A stretch of 50,629 bases of DNA from Streptomyces olivaceus (GCF_000721235.1 NZ_JOFH01000039.1:1-50629), one strand, 5' to 3'; counted from the stretch's first letter, positions 14,461 through 22,726 are shown. Numbers and translations: made by a program. The notes: generated from the sequence alone by a model not told the origin.

Positions 14461-16467
14461 TCAGCCGGCCGTACGCGGGATGCGCCGCTCCCAGGTGCGG
14501 TGGAACAGGACCTCGTCGCCCTCCGTGCACGTGACCTCGTTCGAGGTGACGAAGTGCGTGGCGTCGCAGGTGATCTCGGAACGGGTGCGGACCCGGGCGT
14601 CCCAGCCGAGGTCCGGGCGGTGCAGTCGGACGGCCCAGTCCGAGCGGGTGCGGGCCGAGAGGGGGTCCGACTCCTGGATCGTGTACGTCTCCAGCGCGTC
14701 CTCGGTGAACTCCAGACCGTCGGGGTACACGCGCGTGCCGCCGTAGCGCGGGTCGACGTCCAGGCGCCAGGTGCCCTCGGCGACGTCGCGGGTCAGCAGG
14801 CGCTCGGGGCGGGGGGACGCGTGCGGGGCGGCGGGCGTGCGGACGTCGAGGGGCGGGGACTGCTCCGGGGCGGCGAAGGTGATGCCGTCGGTGTCCCCGG
14901 GCGAACGGGGCGCGCGGACCGGGAGTTCCAGGGTGCTGCCCGCCGGGTCCAGGGTGAAGCCCGCCTCCGAGCCCGGCTGGGGCCAGATCCACGGCCAGTA
15001 CGCCGAGGAGACGGCGAGGCGGATGCGGTGGCCGGGTGGGAAGGTGTGGCCGATGCCGTTGAGGTCGAAGGCGACCTCCTCGGTGGTGCCGGCGGTCCAG
15101 GGCACCGCCCGGTCGCGGCCGTGGCGGGCGGAGAGGTTGAGGACGCCTCGGGTGACCAGGGTCGACGAGCCGTCCGGGGCCACGTCGCAGAGGCGGGCGA
15201 TCACCTGGCCGCGCGCCGCCTCCGAGTGCACCCGCAGCCGCACCCGCGGCCGGCCCAGGATCGAGGTCTCCGCGTCCGCGTCGAAGTCGAAGCAGGCCGA
15301 ACGGGCGTCCTCCTCCCGCTGGTCCGGCGGCAGGTCGGCGTCGTTGCCGAACGGGAAGAAGCGGCCCGCGTCGACGCCGGTGTGCTGCGGGGAGCGGACC
15401 GGGACCGGGCGGCCCCGGAGGGCCAGGGGGGTCGTGGTGACGTTGGGGGAGGGCCAGGACGGCTCGCCCACCCAGCGGCCGGGAAGGGTGTCGTAGACCG
15501 TGGCCGGGGGGTGGGAGTCGTTGAGGTAGGCACGGAGGAGGGGGTCCTCCCGTACGCCGGTGTCCTCGCCCTTGAGCCAGTGGTCCCACCAGCGCAGGGT
15601 CTCCTGGAGGAAGCCGATCGCCGGGCCCGGGGGCAGGCCGCGGTCCGGGTACTGGTGGGACCAGGGGCCGATCAGGCCGCGGACGCGGTCGGCGGGCAGG
15701 TTCTCCAGGAGGCGGAACACCGTGTCGCGGTACGGGTCGTGCCAGCCGCCCACCGCGAGGACCGCCGCGTCGATCCTGCCGTAGTCCTCGCAGGCGCTGC
15801 CGTGGCGCCAGTAGGCGTCGCGGGTCTGGTGGTCCAGCCAGGTGTGGATGAAGGGGTCCAGCTGCTCCAGGCGGTCGCGCCACATGTCCCGCCAGCCCTC
15901 GCCGGCGTACCGGGGGTCCGGCGGGCGGGAGGCGAAGGCGAGCATCGTCGACGCCCAGGCGTGCATGTCGACGGCGAGGACGGAGCCGCCCATGTAGTGC
16001 ACGTCGTTGTCGTAGCGGTCGTCGGTGGAGCAGACGGTGACGATCGCCTTCAGCGGCTCGGGGGCGAGGCCGGCGATCTGGAGGGAGTTGAAGCCGCCCC
16101 AGGAGATGCCGAACATGCCGACCCGGCCGTTGCACCAGGGCTGCCGCGCCAGCCACTCGATCACCGCGACGCCGTCGGCCAGCTCCGCCGCCGAGTACTC
16201 GTCGCCCGGCGCGCCCCCGCTGTTGCCGTGGCCCCGCACGTCCACGCGCACGGAGGCGTAGCCGTGGCCCGCGTAGTAGGGATGGCGCTGGGCGTCGCGG
16301 GGGGCGGTCCAGTCGGACAGCCGGTAGGGGAGGTACTCGAGGAGGGCGGGTACGGGGTCCTCGGTCACCGGGCGCCACACGCGGGCGTACAGGAGGGTGC
16401 CGTCGGGGAGCGGGATGCGGACGTCTTCGCAGGTGACGGAGTGGGGAAAGGTGGTGCGGATGTGCAT
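14461..16467 (-). CDS. CocE/NonD family hydrolase (X-Pro dipeptidyl-peptidase-like)
   Basis: A 668-residue alpha/beta hydrolase of the CocE/S15 type, acting on esters or N-terminal dipeptides. Early residues IPLPDGTLLYARVWRP and LLEYLPYRLSDWT are typical. The nucleophile is in MFGISWGGFNSLQ; the acid is in VGGWHDPYRDTV and the His in GPWSHQYPD. The C-terminal 250 residues are the jelly-roll X-Pro_C domain (LNLSARHGRD, HTFPPGHRIRLAVSSAYWP). No signal peptide, so cytoplasmic. It starts 18 bp after a POT peptide transporter on the same strand, which favours a peptide substrate. Confidence 0.87.
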   Translation of the reverse strand: MHIRTTFPHSVTCEDVRIPLPDGTLLYARVWRPVTEDPVPALLEYLPYRLSDWTAPRDAQRHPYYAGHGYASVRVDVRGHGNSGGAPGDEYSAAELADGVAVIEWLARQPWCNGRVGMFGISWGGFNSLQIAGLAPEPLKAIVTVCSTDDRYDNDVHYMGGSVLAVDMHAWASTMLAFASRPPDPRYAGEGWRDMWRDRLEQLDPFIHTWLDHQTRDAYWRHGSACEDYGRIDAAVLAVGGWHDPYRDTVFRLLENLPADRVRGLIGPWSHQYPDRGLPPGPAIGFLQETLRWWDHWLKGEDTGVREDPLLRAYLNDSHPPATVYDTLPGRWVGEPSWPSPNVTTTPLALRGRPVPVRSPQHTGVDAGRFFPFGNDADLPPDQREEDARSACFDFDADAETSILGRPRVRLRVHSEAARGQVIARLCDVAPDGSSTLVTRGVLNLSARHGRDRAVPWTAGTTEEVAFDLNGIGHTFPPGHRIRLAVSSAYWPWIWPQPGSEAGFTLDPAGSTLELPVRAPRSPGDTDGITFAAPEQSPPLDVRTPAAPHASPRPERLLTRDVAEGTWRLDVDPRYGGTRVYPDGLEFTEDALETYTIQESDPLSARTRSDWAVRLHRPDLGWDARVRTRSEITCDATHFVTSNEVTCTEGDEVLFHRTWERRIPRTAG

Positions 16468-16485
16468 GAGGGGGTTCCAGAAGCT

Positions 16486-17988
16486 TCAGTGGACGGGGTG
16501 CATGGTGCGGCGCAGGTACGGGGCGGCGGCCATCACGGCGAGGCCCGCGGCCACCGCGATCGCGCCGTTCACGCCGAAGTAGGCCGGCTGGGAGACGTGG
16601 TCGTAGAGCTTGACGGTCTGGGCCTGGATGCCGTTGGCGAGGGCCAGCGACAGGAACCACAGGGACATGGTCTGGCTGGAGAACGCGGTCGGCGCGAGCT
16701 TGGTGGTGGCCGACATGCCGGACGTCTCCAGGACGATGTCGCCGAGGCCGAGCAGGAGGTACGAGCCGACGATCCACCAGGCCGACATCAGGTGGCCGCC
16801 GGAGTCCCCGGAGGTCGGCAGGACCATCAGGAGGAAGGAGAGGCCGCCCAGGACGACGCCGATCGCGATCTTGTTGGACGCGTGCGGCTGCCTGCGGCCC
16901 ATGCGCACCCACAGGGCGGCGACCACGGGCGCGAGCGCGACCTCGAAGGCACCGAGCGCCGAGGCGTACCAGCTGGCGGGGAAGCCGAAGCCGAGGAGCG
17001 TCGTCTCGGCGTCCGTCGAGGCCAGCAGCATCATCGTCGAGTACGCCTGGAACAGGATGTAGTTGAAGACGGTGGAGGCCAGGAAGATCACCACGTACGG
17101 CTTCAGCCTGCCGCGCTCCTGTGACGTGACCCGGGGGCTGGCGAACATCACCGCGAAGTAGGCCACCGGGGCGAGCACCGATATCAGGGTCAGCAGGTCG
17201 ACGAAGCGGCTCATGGTGAGCCACCCGGCGAGTGCGAGCACCGTGGCGACGACGGCCACGGCGACGACGCCGGCGGCGATCAGGCGGACCGCGCGGCGCA
17301 TCGCGTCCGGCGCGAGCGCGAACTCGGCCGCGTGCCGGCGGCCGGCGAGGTGGCGGCGGCCCAGCACGTACTGGGCGAGGCCGAGGGTCATGCCGACCGC
17401 GGCCGCCGAGAAGCCCCAGTGCCAGCCCTGGTGGTCGCTGAGCCAGCCGGTGACCAGCGGTCCCGCGAAGGCGCCGATGTTGATCGCCATGTAGTAGACG
17501 GCGAACCCGGCGTCCCGGCGCTCGTCGTCGGTGCGGTAGAGCTTGCCGACCATGGTGGCCGCGTTGGGCTTGAGCAGGCCGGTGCCCGCGCTGATCAGGC
17601 CGAGGCCGATCCAGGTCGTGGCGCCCGCCGGGACGGCCATGGCGTAGTGGCCGCAGGCGATCAGGATGCCGCCCCACAGCACCGCGCGGTACGAGCCGAG
17701 GATGCGGTCGGCGAGCCAGCCGCCGGCGACGGAGACCAGGTAGACCAGGGTGCCGTAGGCGGCGGAGACCGACGCGGCCGTGCCGGCCGCCATGCCCAGG
17801 CCGCCGTTCGCGACCGTGTCCGCGAAGTACAGGACGAGGATCGCCTGCATGCCGAGGAACGAGAACCGCTCCCACACCTCCAGTCCGGAGAGGGTGAGCA
17901 GGCCTCGGGGCTGGCCGAAGAAGGCGGCGTCGTCCCCGGAGGGGGGCGGGCCGTCGGGCTGTGCGTTCTTCACGTCGGTTTGGGACAC
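16486..17988 (-). CDS. POT/PTR2 family proton-coupled peptide transporter
   Basis: A 500-residue membrane transporter of the major facilitator superfamily, importing di- and tripeptides with protons. The signature EVWERFSFLGMQAILVLYFA is the ExxERFxY-type proton-coupling motif of TM1, with Phe for the usual Tyr. Further motifs are GGWLADRILGSYRAV and the second PTR signature FAVYYMAINIGAFAGPLVTG. About 12-14 helices are visible. I chose GTG 17988 because GGAAAG lies upstream; a GTG at 18009 is an alternative. The downstream hydrolase probably cleaves imported peptides. Confidence 0.87.
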   Translation of the reverse strand: MSQTDVKNAQPDGPPPSGDDAAFFGQPRGLLTLSGLEVWERFSFLGMQAILVLYFADTVANGGLGMAAGTAASVSAAYGTLVYLVSVAGGWLADRILGSYRAVLWGGILIACGHYAMAVPAGATTWIGLGLISAGTGLLKPNAATMVGKLYRTDDERRDAGFAVYYMAINIGAFAGPLVTGWLSDHQGWHWGFSAAAVGMTLGLAQYVLGRRHLAGRRHAAEFALAPDAMRRAVRLIAAGVVAVAVVATVLALAGWLTMSRFVDLLTLISVLAPVAYFAVMFASPRVTSQERGRLKPYVVIFLASTVFNYILFQAYSTMMLLASTDAETTLLGFGFPASWYASALGAFEVALAPVVAALWVRMGRRQPHASNKIAIGVVLGGLSFLLMVLPTSGDSGGHLMSAWWIVGSYLLLGLGDIVLETSGMSATTKLAPTAFSSQTMSLWFLSLALANGIQAQTVKLYDHVSQPAYFGVNGAIAVAAGLAVMAAAPYLRRTMHPVH

Positions 17989-18240
17989 TTGGCGATGCTT
18001 TCCAGCCACTCGGCTGATAACCCGCTTACCCGAGTGATCCGGCCCACGTCCACCGGGGCGGCAGGGCGGCCCTCCCCAGCCGCCGGTTCGGGGCCCGCCG
18101 ACCCTCCCCGTTCCGGCCCGTCGGCCCCCGGTTCGGGCCCGTCGAGAACCCGTCGCGCCCGCCCGTCCCGCCGGGTACGGTCACCAGCGCGTTCCGGGCG
18201 GGCGCTCCCCTCCGCCCCACGAGGAGAGCAGGTCCCGTCC

Positions 18241-18621
18241 ATGGCATGTCGTATCGGTGAGCTCGTGCTCGGTTGCCGCGACCCCGAGGTGCTGGCGCGA
18301 TTCTGGTGCGAGGTGCTGGACTTCGTCGTGCTCGACCGCGAGGGGAACGAGTTCTTCGAGATCGGGCCGCGCGAGGGGTTCGGCGGGCCGCAGCCGACGA
18401 TCATCCTCAGCCGCCGGGACGAGCCCGAGCCCGGGAAGACCCGGCTGCACATCGACGTCAACCCCACCGACCGCGATCAGGAGGCCGAACTCGAACGCCT
18501 CCTCGCACTCGGGGCACGCCCGGCCGACATCGGCCAGACCGGCGAGGAGCAGTGGCACGTCCTCGCCGATCCGGAGGGCAACGAGTTCTGCCTGCTCAAG
18601 GCCCGCCTCAACCCGGTCTGA
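18241..18621 (+). CDS. VOC family protein (glyoxalase-like)
   Basis: A 126-residue VOC-fold protein. It begins MACRIGELVLGCRDPEVLAR, then FWCEVLDFVV, and has the second-module ends LHIDVNPTDRD and HVLADPEGNEFCLL. This is the Glyoxalase_6-like group common in Streptomyces, with unknown substrate. ATG 18241 follows GAGGAGAGCAGG. The 230-bp gap before it is GC-rich with imperfect GGTTCGGGCCCGTCG repeats. It is convergent with the AraC-GyrI gene. Confidence 0.82.
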   Translation: MACRIGELVLGCRDPEVLARFWCEVLDFVVLDREGNEFFEIGPREGFGGPQPTIILSRRDEPEPGKTRLHIDVNPTDRDQEAELERLLALGARPADIGQTGEEQWHVLADPEGNEFCLLKARLNPV

Positions 18622-18689
18622 CCGGGGTCGCCGGGGCGGCGGGGGGCATCGGGGTCATCCGGGGCATCGGGGGCCGCCGGCGGACCCGC

Positions 18690-19559
18690 TCACGCCGGTT
18701 CGACCGGCAGCCAGAGCTCGCTCGTCGCCGTCGAGAAGTCCGTCGCGCGCTCCAGGACCGCCACGATCGACGGACCGGGGCGCAGCCGCCACGGGTTGGA
18801 CGGGAACCACTCGGAGGCGGTCGCCGCCCAGGTCGTCTGCAGGGCGTCCGGGAAGGCACCCGAGCTGCGGAAGACCGCCCACGTGCCGGCCGCCACCTCG
18901 ATCGCGTCGAGGTCGTCGGGGGCCGGGGTGGCGGCGGAGACGGCGACACCGTGCAGGTAGGTCAGCTCGCTGCCCTCCGCGCTGTCGGGGGCGAGGTCGT
19001 CGCAGACCTGGAGCAGTCCCGCCGGGTCGGTGTCGCCGAGGGCCTTCAGGCGGACGTGCGCCTCCCGGGGGAGCGCGGCGACGTGCTCCTGGATGTGCGG
19101 GTTGACGCCTTCGTGGATGAGCGGGACGCGGGTGGCGTGGCCGATCAGGCGGAAGGCGGGGCGGTCGGCGAAGCGGGTGTCCATGGGAGTGCTCCCTTCG
19201 ACGGTCAGGCGGAACCTGAGCTGCGGCTGGGTCCGAAGGGGGCCTCCGTCGCGGCGTACGTCACGCGGAGCGGCGCCGTGCACCGCCCGGAACGCGCGTC
19301 CGAACGCCTCCGTCGAGCCGTACCCGTACCGGACGGCGACGCTCAGCAGGTCGTCGCCGCCGCGTACGACGTCGGAGGCGGCGACCGTCATGCGGCGCCT
19401 GCGGACGTACTCCGACAGCGGCATGCCCGCCAGCGACGAGAACATCCGGCGCAGGTGGTACCCGGTCGTGCCGAGCGCCGCGGCCAGCGCGGGTACGTCC
19501 GGTTCCGCGCCCAGGTGCTCTTCGACGAGGTCGACCAGGTGGTTCAGTGCCGGGATCAC
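18690..19559 (-). CDS. AraC family regulator with GyrI-like effector domain
   Basis: A 289-residue regulator with the DNA-binding domain first. Residues about 5-105 form the AraC helix-turn-helix pair (DVPALAAALGTTGYHLRRMF; VAVRYGYGSTEAFGRAFR; GAAPRDVR). Residues about 125-289 are the GyrI-like small-molecule binding domain (FRLIGHATRVPLIHEG; AGTWAVFRSSGAFPDALQTT; ELWLPVE). GTG 19559 follows GGAAGGGAGG. It lies 77 bp downstream of the LanC-like gene on the same strand and may be co-transcribed with it. Relatives include drug-responsive Rob/SoxS-type activators. Confidence 0.87.
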   Translation of the reverse strand: MIPALNHLVDLVEEHLGAEPDVPALAAALGTTGYHLRRMFSSLAGMPLSEYVRRRRMTVAASDVVRGGDDLLSVAVRYGYGSTEAFGRAFRAVHGAAPRDVRRDGGPLRTQPQLRFRLTVEGSTPMDTRFADRPAFRLIGHATRVPLIHEGVNPHIQEHVAALPREAHVRLKALGDTDPAGLLQVCDDLAPDSAEGSELTYLHGVAVSAATPAPDDLDAIEVAAGTWAVFRSSGAFPDALQTTWAATASEWFPSNPWRLRPGPSIVAVLERATDFSTATSELWLPVEPA

Positions 19560-19635
19560 GGGACCTCCCTTCCTTTTGCCCTCAACCGTGGCAGGGGTGG
19601 GGAGGACGGCGCCCGATCGCAGCGGTCCGGTTCGG

Positions 19636-20904
19636 TCAGGCGGGCACCGCGGGCTGGTCCGGCCACGTGAAGACGTACCGCGGGCTGCCTCCGCGCGCCA
19701 CGCGGACGAAGCGGAGCAGCTCGCGCACGATGCCCGCGCCGCCCATCGCCCAGCCGGTCTGCGGCTCCAGGTCGCCCGGGGTGGAACGGTGGTCGAAGTT
19801 GGACCAGCGGGTGCCGTCGGCGTCCCGGACGGCGCGGGCGACGAGGTCGGTGACGAGGACGCCGGCGAAGTCGCGCGTGTCCTGGTCGTCCCCCTGCTCG
19901 GCGATCCGGTCGCAGGCCAGGGCGAGGACGCCCGCGGTGCCGCAGCAGCGGCCGTTGTTGTCCCAGAAGCCGGGGCGCAGCCGCCGCGGCAGCCCGGAGT
20001 GGGTGACCGTGTGCCAGCAGCGGTCGGCGAGAGCGGTCCAGGCGGGGTCGGACGTGACGTCCCGCAGGGCCCGGAAGACCTGGGCGTCGCCCGCCGGGCC
20101 GTGGCACCAGCCGTAGCTGACCGGATCGATCACGTCGGGGCGGAACTGGGGAGTGGAGTGCAGAACGAGGAAGCCGTCCGGGCCCGCCTCGTCCCGCGCC
20201 ACGACATCCCGTACGGCGGTCAGCCCCAGGTCGAGCAGGTCCGTGCGGCCGGTGGCGGCGCCGACCCGGGCGAGGGCCACCGCGATCCCGAGGGTGCCGT
20301 GGGAGAGGTGGTGCATGCGGGCGTCGGTGTCCGGGCGGTGGGCCCAGTGGACGCCGTTCGCGGTCCGCTCCGCGGTGCGCAGGTACGGCTCCAGGGCGAG
20401 GACGGCCAGCTCCGGGTCGCCGGTCAGGAGGGCGCCCAGGCCGATGCCCGCGTTGCCGCCCATCAGCTCGAAGAGGGAGCCCCAGCGGGTGCCGTCGAAG
20501 CGGGACCGGACGAGGGCGAGGGCGCGGTCGGCGGCGGCTCCGGCGGCCGTGTCGCCCAGCTCCTCCTGAAGGACGCGCAGGACCAGGGCCAGGCCGGTGC
20601 GGCCGAAGTAGAGGGAGTCGTCGTCGAGGTCGTCGACCCGGGCGGCCAGCTCCCGGGCCGCCCGGAGCGCGGCGTCGGCGTAGGAGTCGTCGCCGAAGTG
20701 GCGCCAGGCCTCCAGGAGTACGGGGACGGTGCCGGCCGTGCCGCTGTAGAGCATCGGGTCGAGCGCGTCGTCCGACGGCCCGGCCGGCCAGGCGAGACCG
20801 CCCCCGGGAGTCTCCCGCGCGGCGCCGAGCAGCCAGCGCAGCCCGTCCGCCGCGACGTCCTCGACCTCGCCGACCGCCACGTGCGTGGCCTCTGGTGCCG
20901 TCAT
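19636..20904 (-). CDS. Stand-alone LanC-like cyclase (lanthionine synthetase C family)
   Basis: A 422-residue alpha/alpha-toroid protein with the repeats of LanC: YSGTAGT, YFGRTGLAL, MGGNAGIGLG, SHGTLGIAVAL, GWCHGPAG, CCGTAGV, MGGAGI. Putative zinc ligands are Cys267 (WCHG), Cys320 and Cys321 (CCG); most LanC enzymes have CHG at the last site, so this is a three-cysteine site like that reported for ProcM. His202 fits the catalytic His. LanC catalyses thioether ring closure on dehydrated peptides, but no dehydratase is nearby. A Cys-rich peptide gene lies about 0.7 kb upstream on the same strand. The ribosome site is weak. Confidence 0.85.
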   Translation of the reverse strand: MTAPEATHVAVGEVEDVAADGLRWLLGAARETPGGGLAWPAGPSDDALDPMLYSGTAGTVPVLLEAWRHFGDDSYADAALRAARELAARVDDLDDDSLYFGRTGLALVLRVLQEELGDTAAGAAADRALALVRSRFDGTRWGSLFELMGGNAGIGLGALLTGDPELAVLALEPYLRTAERTANGVHWAHRPDTDARMHHLSHGTLGIAVALARVGAATGRTDLLDLGLTAVRDVVARDEAGPDGFLVLHSTPQFRPDVIDPVSYGWCHGPAGDAQVFRALRDVTSDPAWTALADRCWHTVTHSGLPRRLRPGFWDNNGRCCGTAGVLALACDRIAEQGDDQDTRDFAGVLVTDLVARAVRDADGTRWSNFDHRSTPGDLEPQTGWAMGGAGIVRELLRFVRVARGGSPRYVFTWPDQPAVPA

Positions 20905-20953
20905 GGGATCACTCTGGCATCCGCGCCCCGGGCGGCCCAGAGGGATCTCGGCC

Positions 20954-21310
20954 TCAGCCCGCCGCGCTCAGCCGTTCCCGGCGTCCGCCCCGGCGGCCGC
21001 GCAGGGAGTGCCACACCGATCCCAGCGCCAGGGACTGGACGAGGGCCGACAGCGCGATGCCGCCGATGTAGAGCCACGTCGGGGCGTCACCGCGCCAGGC
21101 CGCCTCGCCGAGCCAGGCGACGAAGCCGAAGGCCGGGAAGGTGAACAGGGCCGGCCAGACCCAGATGAGGGACGCGTCCGGGCCGGTCGCGAAGAGGGGC
21201 TGCGCCGCGGCGATCGCCATCGCGCCACCGACCAGGGCCAGGTAGGCCGCCGAGACGCGGTTGGCGACGGTCAGGCGGGTGAGGGCGCGTATGCGGTCGC
21301 TCGTCTTCAT
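20954..21310 (-). CDS. Small membrane protein, SCO4225-like
   Basis: A 118-residue protein with three to four transmembrane helices (SAAYLALVGGAMAIAAAQ, LIWVWPALFTFPAFGFVAWL, WLYIGGIALSALVQSLALG) and a basic tail RGRRGGRRER. The size and gene position resemble the streptomycete SCO4225 family of membrane proteins; this is from memory. It ends 49 bp before the LanC-like start, so the two are likely co-transcribed. A perfect palindrome lies about 90 bp upstream. Function unknown. Confidence 0.75.
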   Translation of the reverse strand: MKTSDRIRALTRLTVANRVSAAYLALVGGAMAIAAAQPLFATGPDASLIWVWPALFTFPAFGFVAWLGEAAWRGDAPTWLYIGGIALSALVQSLALGSVWHSLRGRRGGRRERLSAAG

Positions 21311-21397
21311 CAGGTCTCGGTCTCCCGTGGATCGTCGTGGATCGCCTTCGTCCGGCTTCCTGCCGCATCCAGGGTCGGACGGGGAGCCGGTCCGGGG

Positions 21398-21417
21398 CCT
21401 GAGTACCCGTACTCAGG
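21398..21417. promoter_or_regulatory. Palindrome upstream of membrane protein/LanC operon
   Basis: CCTGAGTAC and GTACTCAGG are perfect 9-bp arms around two bases. It is 88-107 bp upstream of the minus-strand membrane-protein start, a suitable place for an operator of a dimeric regulator. Which regulator binds is unknown. Confidence 0.55.
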
Positions 21418-21423
21418 TCGAGC

Positions 21424-21490
21424 GACGCCGTACCCACGGGCACGTGGTGATGCCCTGCCCACGGCGCGTGGCGATGCCGTACCCACGGGG
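21424..21490. repeat. Three imperfect 25-bp tandem repeats
   Basis: Units begin at 21424, 21449 and 21473 with the core GAYGCCSTRCCCACGG followed by a CACGTGGT-like end. They adjoin the palindrome to the left. Spacing of 24-25 bp is close to two and a half helical turns. Confidence 0.5.
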
Positions 21491-21613
21491 TGACGGGCCT
21501 GCATACGGAGTGCGCGGCGGGCGCGCGTGCCGCGGGTGGCCGGGTGGGTCCGGCCGCCGCGGCACGCACGCCGCGGTACCGCTACCGGGGCGTGCTGCGG
21601 CAGCGGTACCGCG

Positions 21614-21769
21614 TCAGCCGCACTGGCAGGGGCTGCCCGACTGGCAGCCGCAGCCGCAGCCCGAGCCGCAGCCGCACGCGGCGATCAGCGGGAGGCTGCG
21701 GATCTCGACGGGCTGTTCGGTGGGACGTTCCTGCGCGGGGTCGGGCTTCGTGCTGGGGGAATCGGCCAT
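21614..21769 (-). CDS. 51-residue Cys/Gly-rich peptide, RiPP-precursor candidate
   Basis: A short gene with an excellent ribosome site: AGGAGGAACC directly before the ATG at 21769. Residues 1-31 are a charged, Pro-rich leader-like part (PAQERPTEQPVEIRSLPLIA). Residues 32-51 contain seven Cys (32, 34, 38, 40, 42, 48, 50) and three Ser (36, 44, 46) in a Gly-rich tail ending in Gly. No signal peptide. The leader/core split and the LanC-like gene downstream on the same strand suggest a modified peptide. A metal-binding or redox peptide is equally possible. Confidence 0.7.
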   Translation of the reverse strand: MADSPSTKPDPAQERPTEQPVEIRSLPLIAACGCGSGCGCGCQSGSPCQCG

Positions 21770-21885
21770 GGTTCCTCCTGGAAGCTGGTGCCGGCCTCCA
21801 TTGCACGCCCCGGGCGGCCGTCGCATCAACGGCGCACTGAGGTGAACGCGCGCCCCCCCCGCTCCGCTCCCGCGCCGGCGGGGGC

Positions 21886-22575
21886 TCAGGCCCCCTCGGC
21901 CTGCGTCGCCGGCTGGATGTCCGGCTGGAGCTCGTCCGCGTGCTCGCCGGTGACCAGGTAGACGACCCGCTTGGCGACCGCGACCGCGTGGTCGGCGTAG
22001 CGCTCGTAGTAGCGGCCCAGGAGGGTGACGTCGACGGCCGTCTCGATGCCGTGCTTCCAGCGGTCGTCCATCAGGTGCTGGAAGAGGGCGCGGTGCAGGA
22101 GGTCCATCGCGTCGTCGTCCTGCTCCAGCTGGAGGGCCAGGTCGACGTCCTTGGTGATGATCACCTCGGCGGATTTGGCCATCAGGCGCTGCGCGAGCTG
22201 TCCCATCTCCAGGATGGTCGCGTGCAGGTCGTGCGGCACCGCGCGCTGCGGGTAGCGCAGCCGGGCCAGCTTGGCGACGTGCTGGGCCAGGTCGCCCGAG
22301 CGCTCCAGGTCGGCCGACATCCGCAGCGACGTGACGACGATGCGCAGGTCCGTCGCCACCGGCTGCTGCCGGGCCAGCAGGGTTATCGCCCGGGCCTCCA
22401 GCTCGTGCTGGAGCTCGTCGACCCGCTGGTCGGCCTCGATGACGGCCTCGGCCAGCTTCAGGTCGGAGTCCAGGATCGAGGTCGTGGCGCGTCCGATGGC
22501 CGACCCGACCAGCCGGGCCATTTCCACCAGTCCGTCACCGATCGAGTCAAGTTCCTCGTGGTACGCGTCCCGCAT
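21886..22575 (-). CDS. phoU: Phosphate transport system regulatory protein PhoU
   Basis: A 229-residue helical protein made of two PhoU three-helix repeats. Typical sequences are MRDAYHEELDSIGDGLVEM, QPVATDLRIVVTSLRMSADL, ERSGDLAQHVAKLARL and, in the second repeat, RYYERYADHAVAVAKRVVYL; the acidic clusters bind metal. PhoU links the Pst phosphate transporter to the PhoR kinase and dampens signalling when phosphate is plentiful. It is divergent from phoR across a PHO box, so it is expected to be part of the PhoP regulon. Confidence 0.95.
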   Translation of the reverse strand: MRDAYHEELDSIGDGLVEMARLVGSAIGRATTSILDSDLKLAEAVIEADQRVDELQHELEARAITLLARQQPVATDLRIVVTSLRMSADLERSGDLAQHVAKLARLRYPQRAVPHDLHATILEMGQLAQRLMAKSAEVIITKDVDLALQLEQDDDAMDLLHRALFQHLMDDRWKHGIETAVDVTLLGRYYERYADHAVAVAKRVVYLVTGEHADELQPDIQPATQAEGA

Positions 22576-22693
22576 CAGGGTTCCCTCTCGTACGTCCGTT
22601 TAGGGGGCTCACAGGCCTGCTCGCACCGGCTCGCACCCCTCGCCGTGCCCCCACGCTTACACGTTCCGGCCTGTACGCGTCCGTTTCCGGCAC

Positions 22694-22726
22694 CCCAAAT
22701 GAACCACCCCTGGCTCCAAGGTGAAC
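22694..22726 (-). promoter_or_regulatory. PHO box (PhoP operator) between phoU and phoR
   Basis: On the minus strand three 11-base direct-repeat units follow each other: GTTCACCTTGG, AGCCAGGGGTG and GTTCATTTGGG. Units 1 and 3 fit the Streptomyces PHO-box unit GKTCAYYYRSG closely and the middle unit is degenerate. The position, in the phoU-phoRP intergenic region, is where PhoP is known to bind in Streptomyces. Confidence 0.85.

Larger units (their letters stand above)
21311..21613. other. 303-bp intergenic region with palindrome and tandem repeats
   Basis: No credible gene is seen here. It holds the palindrome at 21398-21417 and the imperfect 25-bp repeats at 21424-21490, upstream of the membrane-protein gene and downstream of the Cys-rich peptide gene. 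Frames crossing it lack coding character. Confidence 0.5.

Noticed and set aside
14372..17875. Long minus-strand frame of 1,167 residues over the hydrolase and transporter genes
   Set aside because: It is Pro/Arg/His-rich, out of frame with two well-recognised proteins, and has no ribosome site.
21851..21860. Run of eight C between the Cys-peptide and phoU genes
   Set aside because: A homopolymer in intergenic DNA, with no gene frame depending on its length; possible sequencing-error site only.
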